DNA of 56,196 nt from Pseudomonadota bacterium (GTDB taxonomy: Bacteria > Pseudomonadota > Gammaproteobacteria > Burkholderiales > Gallionellaceae), in contig JAJYYO010000005.1 of NCBI GenBank assembly GCA_021800795.1, positions 58,055-114,250 on the forward strand, read 5' to 3'. This document shows positions 18,751 to 30,211 of this stretch, in pieces (positions within the stretch are counted from its first letter, which is position 1; each line of letters opens with the position of its first letter). The translations under genes were made by a program, and so were the position numbers. A model generated the notes under the pieces. It had not been told where the DNA came from and ran no database searches. It saw only the letters and a program-made list of their open reading frames with translations.

Positions 18751-19893
18751 TTAAAACGAAGCAGGCTCTTCCAACTGCTCTTTGATATGCGTCATATGCT
18801 TTCCAACTTGAATACCTCTGTCGTAAAGTGCCAGCGCGCGTTGACTTGCACTCTGTATCAAGGCAGTCAAACCTTCTTTCTGATCAACGGCAATATCGAC
18901 GGTCAACAGACTGTGTTTGAAAGCATCCTGCAGATTCCGAAATATCTGCTCGCATTCAATACGCTGTTGCTGATGACGCTTATCAATGTCAGTCAAAACC
19001 TCCCTGGCAGCGGCTATCAGCTTGCCGATTTGTTGATGAGCGTCTTTCAGTCCGGCGCTATCGTCCAGTGCCATGATGCGTATATCCGCGCCTTCTGTCA
19101 GCAGCGCAAGATTATCCGCTAATCGCCCCTGCTGATCAGAAACACAGAGATCAATATTTTTAACGATGATAGTGATGTGCCCATAGCTGTATGCCAGGAG
19201 TGATGATGAGCCTGAACCGTACCGGCTCATGCGTTGACTGATGGCAGCCATATTTGTAAGCACAGATTCTTCAAGTGGCGAGCTGGGGCCTTTTGAACCA
19301 AAGGATGCCATACCAAGGCGGCCGCGAATCTGCACGCTGCCCTCTGCGCCATAATGAGCGATTGTTTTCAGCACTTCACGGCACAAGGCATCGTAGTCCA
19401 GGCATTTAAAGCTGGCCTGAAAAAAATGGAACAGTATACCCATTTCAGCCACGCTGAGCATCGCCTTCTTCGCCGTTGCAGCTATATTGTCGAGCTCCTG
19501 TTTCAACAGGCTACGTTCGGTGTAATGCCTGAGCAGCATGCCGATTTTCTGCAACAAGTCGGCGGGTGTTACAGGTTTGTTCAGATAGTCATCTCCGCCC
19601 GCCTCATAGCCTGCCAGGTGGTCCTCTTCGCTGTCCATGCCAGACAAAAAAATGATCGGAAATTGGTTCGCTGATGTGTCCTTGCGTAAGGTGCGACAGA
19701 CATCATACCCTGACATACCAGGCATGAAAACATCAAGCAAGAGCAGATCAGGTGTCTGTCTGGCAATAAAATCCAAGGCGTCCTGCCCATTACTGACGTG
19801 ATGAACTATGTAATTCGAAGCGAGTATTCTGGTCGTGATTTTTGCCGATAAGTCATCATCTTCAACCAGAAGAATCATGGGTTGCTGATCCAC
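18751..19893 (-). CDS. orphan response regulator with uncharacterised C-terminal region
   Basis: This 380-residue protein begins with a standard receiver (about 5-125): VEDDD acidic pocket, phospho-acceptor D in LLLLDVFMPGMSGYD (about 54), LSGMDS and NKPVTP lysine. The remaining 250 residues form no DNA-binding, GGDEF, EAL or kinase domain that I recognise. A mixed alpha/beta stretch (about 150-290), loosely GAF-like, is followed by a helical tail rich in glutamine. Similar receiver-plus-unknown proteins often accompany hybrid kinases. It is convergent with the EAL gene and lies next to an IS scar, so its link with the signalling island is only positional. The start ATG at 19893 has an AGGAGG-like site (CCTCCT at 19902-19907 on the plus strand). 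Confidence 0.8.
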   Translation of the reverse strand: MDQQPMILLVEDDDLSAKITTRILASNYIVHHVSNGQDALDFIARQTPDLLLLDVFMPGMSGYDVCRTLRKDTSANQFPIIFLSGMDSEEDHLAGYEAGGDDYLNKPVTPADLLQKIGMLLRHYTERSLLKQELDNIAATAKKAMLSVAEMGILFHFFQASFKCLDYDALCREVLKTIAHYGAEGSVQIRGRLGMASFGSKGPSSPLEESVLTNMAAISQRMSRYGSGSSSLLAYSYGHITIIVKNIDLCVSDQQGRLADNLALLTEGADIRIMALDDSAGLKDAHQQIGKLIAAAREVLTDIDKRHQQQRIECEQIFRNLQDAFKHSLLTVDIAVDQKEGLTALIQSASQRALALYDRGIQVGKHMTHIKEQLEEPASF

Positions 19894-20384
19894 AAAACAC
19901 CTCCTATCAATAATTATTGACGCTCACCTATTTGGGACGCTGACATTTAGCAGACTGCTGAAAAACCCCGGGCGATAGCCCATTTTGGTAAAATAGTGCC
20001 ACTATAAAACAAGATGATAGCGATGCGAGGGAAGACGTTCAAGCGAAGAATCTGTTCAGTTACATTCAACTGGAACAACGCGTGCCGAACCATACCAAAC
20101 CAATCACACTCAAGCAACGCAATAACCATCACCCCCAAGTCAATTCATGTCGGATTGCGAGATAATTGCCACGGTGCAGCGTAACATAATTTAAAACTGT
20201 GTGAAGCGAAGTTGATTAACGCCGTTAACGGCTGTAAATAATTGCCGGGTAGCCGCTCCGGCTTATCTTCGCCGGAACATGATCAGGGCATATGGAAAAT
20301 GGCCGAATATGGACTGGTCAGCCCGCCCTGAATTCAAGCGTGATACGGGCGTTTCATGTATCCCGAATTTTAGCGGTTAGCGGC
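19894..20384. other. 491-bp gap with IS scar and small palindromes
   Basis: No intact gene is seen. The part nearest the response regulator holds its ribosome-binding site. About 19949-20092 is a degraded insertion-sequence end. Beyond it the DNA is AT-rich, with a perfect 12-bp palindrome GCCGTTAACGGC at 20221-20232 and a small CCGGC/GCCGG hairpin near 20258-20275. It lies downstream of the minus-strand exonuclease gene, so one of these hairpins might end that transcript, but no T-run follows. Confidence 0.5.
19949..20092 (+). mobile_element. IS remnant (left end plus frameshifted transposase N-terminus)
   Basis: The segment begins with AGCAGACTGCTGAAAAACC, a typical insertion-sequence inverted-repeat end. 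An ATG at 20023 follows. If one base is restored after about eight bases, the codons read like the start of an IS5/IS1182-type transposase: MRGEDVQ..NLFSYIQLEQRVP. In the actual sequence a one-base deletion breaks the frame, and after about 70 bp the resemblance ends abruptly. It is therefore a dead fragment. The family name is from memory of the motif and should be treated as tentative. Confidence 0.5.
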
Positions 20385-20999
20385 TTACAGGCTGCGCCCG
20401 GCTTTTTCGAGGTAACCGGCAATTTTTGCTTTCGGCAGCTTTTGCAATGCGCAGAGCAACTCGTGCGGTGCAGCGCTCAGTCCATGTTGATTTTTGAGCT
20501 CTGACAGCATTTTTACCCACAGATGAGCGGTCATCTCGGCATCCGCCAGGGCGCGATGATGGCGTGCCGCCGATGGCAAGTCCAGAAACCTTACCAGCGT
20601 TCCCAGCTTGTGATCGGGTGCTGCCGGGTAGATTCGACGGGCCAGCAACATCGAGCAGGCAAACTTCTGCTGCCGCTGATGAGCGATTCTTGATAATTCC
20701 GCATCCAGAAACCTGCTGTCGAACGCAGCGTTGTGCGCCACCAGGGGCGCATCGCCCACGAATCTCGCCAGTTCGCTCATCACCTGCTTTGCCGGCGGCG
20801 CTTTGCGTATCATCGCATTGGATATGCCGGTCAGCTCTTCGATGAAGGCAGGAATGTATGCACCGGTATTCATCAGGCTCTGATAGCGATCGATGATCCT
20901 GCCGTTTTCAACGATCACCGCCGCCACCTCGGTCGCCCGATCACCCAGGTTCGGCGACATTCCGGTTGTTTCAAAGTCGATAACCGCTACGGTATCCAT
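20385..20999 (-). CDS. DnaQ-like DEDDh 3'-5' exonuclease
   Basis: This 204-residue protein is an exonuclease of the DNA polymerase III epsilon superfamily. All DEDDh catalytic motifs are present: VIDFETTG (D and E near residues 7 and 9), VAHNAAFDSRF (D about 101) and HHRALADAEMT (H and D about 150-155). It has no polymerase-binding tail of classic epsilon and no fused GIY-YIG domain, so it is better called a stand-alone DEDDh exonuclease. The start is ATG at 20999 with AGGTG upstream; longer readings to 21095 run through the terminator hairpin and lack homology. It lies downstream of phosphoribulokinase on the same strand but is separated from it by that terminator. Confidence 0.88.
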   Translation of the reverse strand: MDTVAVIDFETTGMSPNLGDRATEVAAVIVENGRIIDRYQSLMNTGAYIPAFIEELTGISNAMIRKAPPAKQVMSELARFVGDAPLVAHNAAFDSRFLDAELSRIAHQRQQKFACSMLLARRIYPAAPDHKLGTLVRFLDLPSAARHHRALADAEMTAHLWVKMLSELKNQHGLSAAPHELLCALQKLPKAKIAGYLEKAGRSL

Positions 21000-21030
21000 A
21001 TATTTACACCTGAAATTCAGAGAGGCCAGA

Positions 21031-21068
21031 AAAACGGGGAACCAAACATTTCGTCTGATTCCCCGTTT
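21031..21068 (-). terminator. rho-independent terminator downstream of phosphoribulokinase
   Basis: A perfect 10-bp stem (AAACGGGGAA at 21032-21041 with TTCCCCGTTT at 21059-21068) encloses a 17-nt loop. Read on the minus strand the second arm runs into a short T stretch, TTTTT then CTGG. It begins 35 bp after the cbbP stop codon and would separate that transcript from the exonuclease gene. Confidence 0.75.
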
Positions 21069-21102
21069 CGCTGACGACCGGATCGAATCCGGCATGGCAG
21101 TT

Positions 21103-22002
21103 TTACTTCTTTTTCTTGTTTGCGATCATGTCGTGCATGACAGGCGCCAGAATGACTTCCATCGCATGGCTCATCTTGCCGCCGGGAACCACCAGCGTGT
21201 TGGCGCGTGACATGAAAGAGCCGGGGATCATCGCCAGCATGTACTGGAAATCCACACCGTTGGGTTCGCGGAAACGCACCACCACAAAACTTTCGTCCGG
21301 TGTCGGAATGTCGCGCGCGATGAACGGATTGGAGGTGTCCACCGTTGCCACGCGCTGAAAGTTGATGTCGGTATGAGTAAACTGTGGCGTGATGTATTTG
21401 ATGTAATCCGGCATGCGACGCATGATGGTGTCGACAGTCGCTTCCGCCGAATAACCACGCTCCGCCTTGTCGCGATGAATCTTCTGTATCCATTCCAGAT
21501 TGACAACAGGCACCACGCCGATCGCCAGATCGACGTACTTGCCGGCATCGATACCCTGCGCCTCATCTTTTGCCATGCCGTGCAGACCTTCGTAGAACAG
21601 CAGATCCGAGTTGGATTCGATGTCTTCCCAGGGAGTAAACACGCCCGGCGTCAGATCGGTCAAACCGAAATGCTTGTTGAGCTCCACGGCCTCAGCTTCG
21701 CTGTGCACGTAATAACGACGCTTGCACATGCCGGTCTTGCCATACTCCTTGAACATGGACTCGATCTTGTCGAAATGGTTGGCTTCCGGACCGAAATGAC
21801 TGAAAGTATTGTGACCATTCGCGGCGGCAGCAGCGGCAGCAGCGCGAAATGCCATGCGATCCAGACTGTGCAGGCTGTCACCCTCAATAACTGCGGCAAC
21901 GATCTTCTCGCGGCGAAAGATGTTTTCGAAAGCACGCTTAACGGTGGTAGTGCCAGCGCCCGAAGAACCGGTAACCGCAATAACGGGATGCTTGCTCGAC
22001 AT
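21103..22002 (-). CDS. cbbP: phosphoribulokinase
   Basis: This 299-residue enzyme phosphorylates ribulose 5-phosphate to ribulose 1,5-bisphosphate, the committed step feeding RuBisCO. The P-loop GSSGAGTTT lies at 12-20. IEGDSLH near 39-45, the HFGPEANHFD segment, and a later YYVHSEAEA-FTPWEDIE stretch are typical of the octameric proteobacterial (class I) form, whose usual length is about 290. The start ATG follows AGGAGAGG-type bases (ACCTCTCCT at 22011-22019 on the plus strand). The gene is divergent from leuS, not in a cbb operon, and is closed by its own terminator, so it is probably regulated alone. It marks the organism as likely able to fix CO2 by the Calvin cycle. Confidence 0.95.
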   Translation of the reverse strand: MSSKHPVIAVTGSSGAGTTTVKRAFENIFRREKIVAAVIEGDSLHSLDRMAFRAAAAAAAANGHNTFSHFGPEANHFDKIESMFKEYGKTGMCKRRYYVHSEAEAVELNKHFGLTDLTPGVFTPWEDIESNSDLLFYEGLHGMAKDEAQGIDAGKYVDLAIGVVPVVNLEWIQKIHRDKAERGYSAEATVDTIMRRMPDYIKYITPQFTHTDINFQRVATVDTSNPFIARDIPTPDESFVVVRFREPNGVDFQYMLAMIPGSFMSRANTLVVPGGKMSHAMEVILAPVMHDMIANKKKK

Positions 22003-22022
22003 AATGACCTCTCCTGAACTAA

Positions 22023-25124
<3,102 letters not shown>

Positions 25125-25134
25125 AGGAAGCGCA

Positions 25135-25668
25135 ATGCACCCGATAAAATCACCCGCCCTACAATCAGGAAAATTGTTCAAGTCGCTGGTCATGCTGTCA
25201 CTTGCATTGCTGCTCGCTGCCTGCGGCTATCATCTGCGCGGCGCAGCGATCATGCCGTTCAAAACACTCTACATCGAAGCCGACAACCCCGAGTCACCCC
25301 TGATCAAAGGGCTTCGCAGCAGTCTGCAAGCCAATCATATCAAGCTGCTCGACAAGCCTGAGAAGGCAGACGTCATACTGAATATCGCATCCGACCAGAC
25401 CGACAAGCAGATATTAACGCTGGGCGGCACCGGGCGCGTGAGTGAATACCAGTTGCATTACCGTGTTTCCTTACGCGCCTATGACAATGAGCAACGTGAA
25501 TGGCTGCCCGCCACCGAGCTGAAGCAAAGCCGCGAGTTCCCCTATGACGATACCCAGATCCTCGCCATGACAACCGTAGAAGAACAGCTGTACCTGAGCA
25601 TGCGTACCGACATGATCCAGCAGATTTTACGCCGCTTGAGCCACGCCAAACCCGTCATAACACCGTAA
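25135..25668 (+). CDS. lptE: LPS-assembly lipoprotein LptE
   Basis: This 177-residue outer-membrane lipoprotein plugs and stabilises the LptD translocon, which inserts lipopolysaccharide into the outer leaflet. An N-terminal signal with lipobox LLAAC places the acylated cysteine at residue 30, and GYHLRG directly after it is the classic LptE start. The rest is the expected mixed alpha/beta domain (KTLYIEADN, VEEQLYLSMRTDMIQQILRRL near the end). AAGGAAG precedes the ATG at 25135; an upstream ATG at 25114 would overlap leuS and lacks such a site. The leuS-lptE-holA order is conserved in beta- and gammaproteobacteria (family knowledge), which supports the assignment of this divergent family. Confidence 0.92.
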   Translation: MHPIKSPALQSGKLFKSLVMLSLALLLAACGYHLRGAAIMPFKTLYIEADNPESPLIKGLRSSLQANHIKLLDKPEKADVILNIASDQTDKQILTLGGTGRVSEYQLHYRVSLRAYDNEQREWLPATELKQSREFPYDDTQILAMTTVEEQLYLSMRTDMIQQILRRLSHAKPVITP

Positions 25669-25673
25669 ATATC

Positions 25674-26678
25674 ATGCAATTAACCGGCGAAGCGCTACCG
25701 CAACACCTGGCATCAGGACTCAAAGCCCTGTATGTGGTGTATGGCGATGCGCTGCTGCTGGTCTCTGAGGCAGCAGACTACATCCGGATTGCGGCGCGCG
25801 AGGCGGGCTACACCGAGCGCGACACGCTTATTGCCGAACAATATTTCAAATGGAAAGAGTTGCGCAATTGTGCGCAAAGCCTTTCCCTGTTTGCTGAGCG
25901 TCGCGTGATTGATTTGCGCATACCAGGCGGCAAGCCCGGCATCGAAGGCGGACTCGCCTTGCAGGATTACGTCAACCATCTTCCTCAGGATGTGCTCACG
26001 CTGATCACGCTGCCGAAACTCGACTGGACCGCACAAAAAACCGCATGGTTCGGCGCGCTTGCCCGGCAGGGAGTGATGATTTGCGCCGACGATATTCCGC
26101 GCAACCAGTTGCCGGGCTGGCTTGCGGCCCGCCTTAATCGACAGGCACAATCGACCGACCGGACTACTCTTGAATTTCTTGCGGATCGTTGCGAGGGCAA
26201 TCTGCTCGCCGCATTTCAGGAAATCCAGAAACTCGGGCTGCTGTTCCCGCCGGGCGCGCTATCTTTCGACCAGGTGAGGGAAGCCGTTATGGATGTTGCG
26301 CGCTACGACATCTTCAAGCTTTCTGAAGCCATGCTCGCCGGTGACACTGTGCGTTACGCACATATACTCGAAGGCCTGCGCGCTGAAGGCACCGCAACCG
26401 TGCTGGTGCTGTGGGCAATCAGCGAAGAAATTCGCACTCTGGGAAAACTGCTGTATGCCACCCGGCGCACGGGTAATCTTCAAAATGCCCTGCGCGAGGT
26501 GCGGATTCGCCGTGAAAAGGCGGGGCTGATCGAAAGTGCGGCACGACGCCTGAAATTGCCGCATATCGAACGCGCAATCGCTCACGCTGCAAGACTTGAT
26601 AAAATAATCAAGGGATTGCGACAGGGTGATGAATGGGACGAATTATTGCAACTTGGCTTGCGCTTCGCAAAATCATGA
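25674..26678 (+). CDS. holA: DNA polymerase III delta subunit
   Basis: This 334-residue protein is the delta subunit of the clamp loader, which opens the beta sliding clamp and loads it on DNA. The sequence fits the family along its length: an early VYGDALLLVSEAADYIR, RVIDLRIPGGKPG near 80, PKLDWTAQKTAWF near 120, a Lon-like NQLPGWLAARL near 145, and the C-terminal helical collar ending in DEWDELLQLGLRFAK. Delta subunits lack Walker motifs, and none is seen. It starts 6 bp after lptE and its stop overlaps the cutA ATG (ATGA), so leuS-lptE-holA-cutA probably form one transcription unit. Confidence 0.93.
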   Translation: MQLTGEALPQHLASGLKALYVVYGDALLLVSEAADYIRIAAREAGYTERDTLIAEQYFKWKELRNCAQSLSLFAERRVIDLRIPGGKPGIEGGLALQDYVNHLPQDVLTLITLPKLDWTAQKTAWFGALARQGVMICADDIPRNQLPGWLAARLNRQAQSTDRTTLEFLADRCEGNLLAAFQEIQKLGLLFPPGALSFDQVREAVMDVARYDIFKLSEAMLAGDTVRYAHILEGLRAEGTATVLVLWAISEEIRTLGKLLYATRRTGNLQNALREVRIRREKAGLIESAARRLKLPHIERAIAHAARLDKIIKGLRQGDEWDELLQLGLRFAKS

Positions 26679-27022
26679 CCGACTGCCTGTTAGTAATGAC
26701 CAATCTGCCGGATGCCGCGGCAGCGTTCCGCATGGCGCAACAGATTATCGAATCGGGTGCCGCCGCCTGCGTGAATCAATTATCACCCTGCACCTCGATT
26801 TATCGCTGGCATGACAAAACCGAAACGGTCAGCGAGGTGCCGCTGCTGATAAAGACCAGCACCCAGGCCTATTCGCGTCTTGAAACCCTGATCCTCGCTG
26901 CACACCCTTATAAACTTCCTGAAATTATCGCTGTCCCCATCGCTTCCGGTTTACCCGCCTATCTGAATTGGGTGAACCGGGAAACGCTGCACGCGACCCA
27001 CATCAACCCTTGCAAGGAATAA
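26675..27022 (+). CDS. cutA: CutA-type divalent-cation tolerance protein
   Basis: This 115-residue protein belongs to the trimeric, ferredoxin-like CutA1 family, linked by genetics to tolerance of copper and other divalent metals; its molecular role is unsettled. Typical motifs are CLLVMTNLPD at the N-terminus, AACVNQLSPCTSIYRW near 33-48, EVPLLIKT, and HPYKLPEIIAVPI near 80-95. The start at 26675 overlaps the holA stop by the ATGA pattern and gives the family's usual length; an upstream ATG at 26633 would add 14 residues. dsbD follows 2 bp later, an arrangement common in betaproteobacteria, which suggests shared expression with periplasmic thiol chemistry. Confidence 0.92.
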   Translation: MTDCLLVMTNLPDAAAAFRMAQQIIESGAAACVNQLSPCTSIYRWHDKTETVSEVPLLIKTSTQAYSRLETLILAAHPYKLPEIIAVPIASGLPAYLNWVNRETLHATHINPCKE

Positions 27023-27024
27023 AC

Positions 27025-29022
27025 ATGCGCTTTAAATTGTTGATGAAACAACTAGTCAGCCCGCCAAGCTACCAGGCCCGCAATGCCGCAAGGGCATTCC
27101 CACGAAATATTGACGATAAAACCGTTTTATTTCTGAATGAAGAAGTGCTTCCCCTAAAAACATATGAAATGAATCCCATTATTTTGAGTGAGAAGACGAT
27201 TGCCAAGTGGCTGGTTATGCTGTTGCTCTGCTTCATGCCCCTCGCCAGTCAGGCGGGCAGTTTTCTGGACAAGCTGCCCTCGTTTGGCGCAAATAAGCAA
27301 CCCAGTTTTTTGCCGCCGGATCAGGCATTTATTCTGGACATACGGGTTCGTGATGCACACACCCTGCAAGCCAGCTTCACCGTCGCGCCCGGATATTATT
27401 TGTACCGGAGCAAAGTCAATTTTGCCGTAGCCGGAGATGCCGCCAAAATCACCGCTATCAATCTGCCCAAAGGTGAATTAAAACACGACCAGAATCTGGG
27501 CGACACACAGGTTTTTCATCAACCCTTTCAGGCAGAAATCGTATTGGACAGGGCAAGCGTCGCCGCAGCCCCGATCACGCTGAACGCCTCTTATCAAGGT
27601 TGCAGCGAGCAAGGCCTATGCTACCCCAGCCAGGACAAAGTCTTTAAACTCGACTTGCCGCATGCCGAACAGAACGTTTCGACGGAATTGACGCCTCCAT
27701 TAACGACTTCATCTGCAAAACCGCGAGAAAGCACCACTGAAAACTCCAAAATCGCAGAACTGTTCAGGCACGGAAATTTCTGGCTGATCCTCTCCTTTTT
27801 CTTCGGTGCAGGGCTGTTGCTGGCCTTGACCCCCTGTGTGTTTCCGATGATTCCCATTCTGTCCGGCATCATCGTGGGGCGCGGTCACAAAATCACCCGG
27901 ATGCATGCCTTCCTGCTGTCACTGGCCTACGTACTGGGCATGTCCATCACCTATGCTGCGGCCGGAGTCGCTGCGGGTCTCTCCGGCGATCTGATTTCCA
28001 GCGCACTGCAAACCCCCTGGGTTCTGGGCAGCTTCGCGGCCGTGTTCGTTCTGCTGTCGTTCTCCATGTTCGGTTTCTATGAACTGCAATTACCGACCGC
28101 ATGGCAGAGCAAACTCAGCGACACCAGCAACAGGCTGCACGGCGGACATCTGTCAAGCGTGTTTGTGATGGGCGCACTCTCAGCCGTCATCATGGGGCCT
28201 TGTGTGGCAGCCCCTCTGGCAGGTGCGCTGCTGTATATCGGACAGACACATGACGCGGTGCTGGGAGGGGCCGCACTGTTCGTGCTGGCATTGGGCATGG
28301 GTGCGCCGCTGTTATTGATCGGAACCTCGGCGGGCGTGCTGCTGCCTCGCGCCGGCGCATGGATGGACGGGGTCAAACGATTTTTTGGTGTATTGCTGCT
28401 GGGGCTGGCGATCTGGATTGTTCATCCCTTACTGTCGGTCGCAGTACAAATGCTGCTATGGAGCGTTTTGCTCGTCCTCTCCTCTATCTATTTGAGCGCA
28501 CTGGACGCATTGCCGCATAACGCCCGTGGCGCTCACAAACTGATGAAGGGTTTCGGTCTGCTGGCCCTGTTGCTGGGCATCGCCTATCTGATCGGCGCTT
28601 TATCCGGTGCACGCGACATGCTGCGCCCACTCGATGCAATGTACAGAGCCGAAGCGGCGCCCGCGCCTTTGTTCAAACGCATCAAAGGCCTTGCAGAACT
28701 GGATCAGCAATTGAAAAAATCTGACGGGAAAATCGTCATGCTGGATTTTTATGCGGACTGGTGCGTTTCCTGCAAGGAAATGGAACGAGACACCTTTGCC
28801 GACCCTGTCATACAGACAAAACTGAGATCGGCTGTCCTGCTGCAGGCCGACGTCACTGCAAACAGCCAGGATGACAAGGATCTGCTCAAAAAATTCGGGC
28901 TTTACGGTCCGCCCGGCATCCTGTTTTTCGACGCAAATGGGCAGGAATTAAGCGATTTTCGCCTGGTGGGTGTTCAGGATACGGGGCAATTCATGAGCAC
29001 GTTAAAAAACGTCGGCTTATAA
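27025..29022 (+). CDS. dsbD: thiol:disulfide interchange protein DsbD
   Basis: This inner-membrane reductase carries electrons from cytoplasmic thioredoxin to periplasmic thiols, including those needed for cytochrome c maturation. After a signal peptide (KWLVMLLLCFMPLASQA) come the N-terminal DsbD-alpha domain (with cysteines in YQGCSEQGLCYP), about eight transmembrane helices (with cysteines in TPCVFPM and GPCVAAP), and a C-terminal thioredoxin domain with DWCVSCKEME. All catalytic cysteine pairs are present. The start is uncertain. ATG at 27025 has AAGGA upstream but puts about 55 residues before the signal peptide. ATG at 27169 gives a normal signal peptide but has a poor ribosome-binding site. 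I list the former. Confidence 0.92.
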   Translation: MRFKLLMKQLVSPPSYQARNAARAFPRNIDDKTVLFLNEEVLPLKTYEMNPIILSEKTIAKWLVMLLLCFMPLASQAGSFLDKLPSFGANKQPSFLPPDQAFILDIRVRDAHTLQASFTVAPGYYLYRSKVNFAVAGDAAKITAINLPKGELKHDQNLGDTQVFHQPFQAEIVLDRASVAAAPITLNASYQGCSEQGLCYPSQDKVFKLDLPHAEQNVSTELTPPLTTSSAKPRESTTENSKIAELFRHGNFWLILSFFFGAGLLLALTPCVFPMIPILSGIIVGRGHKITRMHAFLLSLAYVLGMSITYAAAGVAAGLSGDLISSALQTPWVLGSFAAVFVLLSFSMFGFYELQLPTAWQSKLSDTSNRLHGGHLSSVFVMGALSAVIMGPCVAAPLAGALLYIGQTHDAVLGGAALFVLALGMGAPLLLIGTSAGVLLPRAGAWMDGVKRFFGVLLLGLAIWIVHPLLSVAVQMLLWSVLLVLSSIYLSALDALPHNARGAHKLMKGFGLLALLLGIAYLIGALSGARDMLRPLDAMYRAEAAPAPLFKRIKGLAELDQQLKKSDGKIVMLDFYADWCVSCKEMERDTFADPVIQTKLRSAVLLQADVTANSQDDKDLLKKFGLYGPPGILFFDANGQELSDFRLVGVQDTGQFMSTLKNVGL

Positions 29023-29086
29023 TGTTATTTACTTATCTATGTAAAAAATATGGACAATTAACCCGAATTTACGGCAAACTGCGCAT

Positions 29087-29518
29087 ATGAAAGCAATTCT
29101 CGTATTACATGGACCTAACTTGAACCTGCTCGGCAGTCGCGAGCCTGGAGTTTATGGGAGCACCACTTTAGATGAAATTAATACCAAATTAGCCAATTTA
29201 GCCTGCAGAAATACCGCAACTCTTAGCTGCTTTCAAAGCAACTCGGAAGCTGCACTGATTGAACGCATACATCAGGCACGCTCCGATGGCACGCAGTTCA
29301 TCGTCATCAACCCGGCGGCTTTCACACACACCAGTGTGGCCTTGCGTGACGCGCTGGCAGCGGTCGCCATACCTTTTATTGAAATACACCTGTCCAATGT
29401 GTACGCACGCGAATCCTTTCGACGCGAATCGTTTTTTTCCGATATCGCCGTGGGTGTGATCTCCGGCCTGGGCGCATCGGGATATGAATTCGCAGTGCAA
29501 TATGCGCTGCACTACTAA
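29087..29518 (+). CDS. aroQ: type II 3-dehydroquinate dehydratase
   Basis: This 143-residue cytoplasmic enzyme performs the third step of the shikimate pathway, dehydrating 3-dehydroquinate. Family motifs are intact: [16 protein letters not shown] at the N-terminus with the catalytic tyrosine, the flexible lid arginine, [17 protein letters not shown] near 80, and [14 protein letters not shown] with its catalytic histidine near 100. Length is normal for the dodecameric type II enzyme. It is followed 14 bp later by accB; aroQ-accB-accC is a conserved order in many proteobacteria, so coexpression is likely. The ATG at 29087 lacks a strong ribosome-binding site. Confidence 0.95.
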   Translation: MKAILVLHGPNLNLLGSREPGVYGSTTLDEINTKLANLACRNTATLSCFQSNSEAALIERIHQARSDGTQFIVINPAAFTHTSVALRDALAAVAIPFIEIHLSNVYARESFRRESFFSDIAVGVISGLGASGYEFAVQYALHY

Positions 29519-29532
29519 GCAAGGAGAATAAT

Positions 29533-29973
29533 ATGGATTTACGTAAACTCAAGACTCTGATCGAACTGGTTGAAGCATCCGGCATTGCGGAGCTGGAAAT
29601 CAGCGAGGGCGAGGAGCGTGTACGCATCACGCGCACTGCCGCATCAGTACAGCAGATGTACGCACATGCACCACAGCCTGCCCCGCTTGCAGCGACACCT
29701 GTTCTCGTCGCAGAACCCGCCGCACCTGCCGTACAGGAAGGACATGTCGTGAAGTCACCGATGGTAGGCACTTTTTACCGTTCGCCATCGCCGGGCGCCA
29801 AACAGTTTGTAGACATCGGTCAAAGCGTAAACAGCGGCGATACTCTATGCATCATCGAAGCCATGAAGCTGCTCAACGAAATCGACGCGGATTACACCGG
29901 AGTGATCAAAGCCATTCTTGTGGAAAACGGGCAACCTGTCGAATTTGGTCAACCGCTATTTGTTATTGGGTAA
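29533..29973 (+). CDS. accB: biotin carboxyl carrier protein of acetyl-CoA carboxylase
   Basis: This 146-residue carrier holds the biotin that shuttles carboxylate between AccC and the carboxyltransferase for malonyl-CoA synthesis. An N-terminal [17 protein letters not shown] helix, an Ala/Pro linker (about 50-70) and a C-terminal biotinyl domain are seen, with lysine in [12 protein letters not shown] near 112. The end reads [14 protein letters not shown]. The last 50 bp are duplicated 83 bp downstream (30057-30106) with synonymous changes, so the end of accB now present may have been supplied by an inserted element. AGGAG precedes the ATG. accC lies 238 bp downstream instead of immediately after, because of the duplication and following sequence. 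Confidence 0.95.
   Translation: MDLRKLKTLIELVEASGIAELEISEGEERVRITRTAASVQQMYAHAPQPAPLAATPVLVAEPAAPAVQEGHVVKSPMVGTFYRSPSPGAKQFVDIGQSVNSGDTLCIIEAMKLLNEIDADYTGVIKAILVENGQPVEFGQPLFVIG
29924..29973 (+). repeat. accB 3'-end direct repeat, copy 1 (in the gene)
   Basis: The first 22 bp (29924-29945, AAAACGGGCAACCTGTCGAATT split across codons) are identical to 30057-30078. The remaining 28 bp encode the same residues as copy 2 but differ at third positions (for example GGTCAACCG against GGACAGCCA). It ends with the accB stop codon. Confidence 0.85.
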
Positions 29974-30056
29974 CGCGATGAATATAATTTCCACCACGAT
30001 TCTGGCCGTTTCGGCGTTGACTAATTTACAAAACATTCTTCAGCGAAGTGCCAGCC

Positions 30057-30106
30057 AAAACGGGCAACCTGTCGAATTCGGACAGCCATTGTTTGTCATA
30101 GGTTAA
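30057..30106 (+). repeat. accB 3'-end direct repeat, copy 2 (displaced)
   Basis: This orphan copy of the last accB codons encodes [15 protein letters not shown] and its own TAA at 30104-30106, 83 bp after the functional stop. An identical 22-bp core followed by a synonymously diverged tail is what an integrative element leaves when its attachment site restores the 3' end of a target gene. Only 83 bp lie between the copies, so any element has been lost. It may be part of a short open frame from 29979. Confidence 0.8.
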
Positions 30107-30211
30107 TTGGTTTCGGGGGAAGTCCCCCATGAGCGCGTTGCGCGGCTAAAACATATAAAGCCTCGTTTCGGCACTTAATGATGCTGTTGCTATAAGTTTG
30201 GAGCCTCAATC

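Noticed and set aside
18462..18785. Short open frames in the 18403-18750 gap as genes
   Set aside because: They run through the dispersed stem-loop repeat, have no good ribosome-binding site and match no family.
21061..21090. tRNA-like GATCGAATCC in the cbbP downstream region
   Set aside because: No cloverleaf can be drawn; the bases lie between a terminator hairpin and the cbbP stop.
29979..30106. Short frame between accB and accC as a small protein gene
   Set aside because: Its C-terminus is simply the duplicated accB tail; no ribosome-binding site and no family match for the rest.
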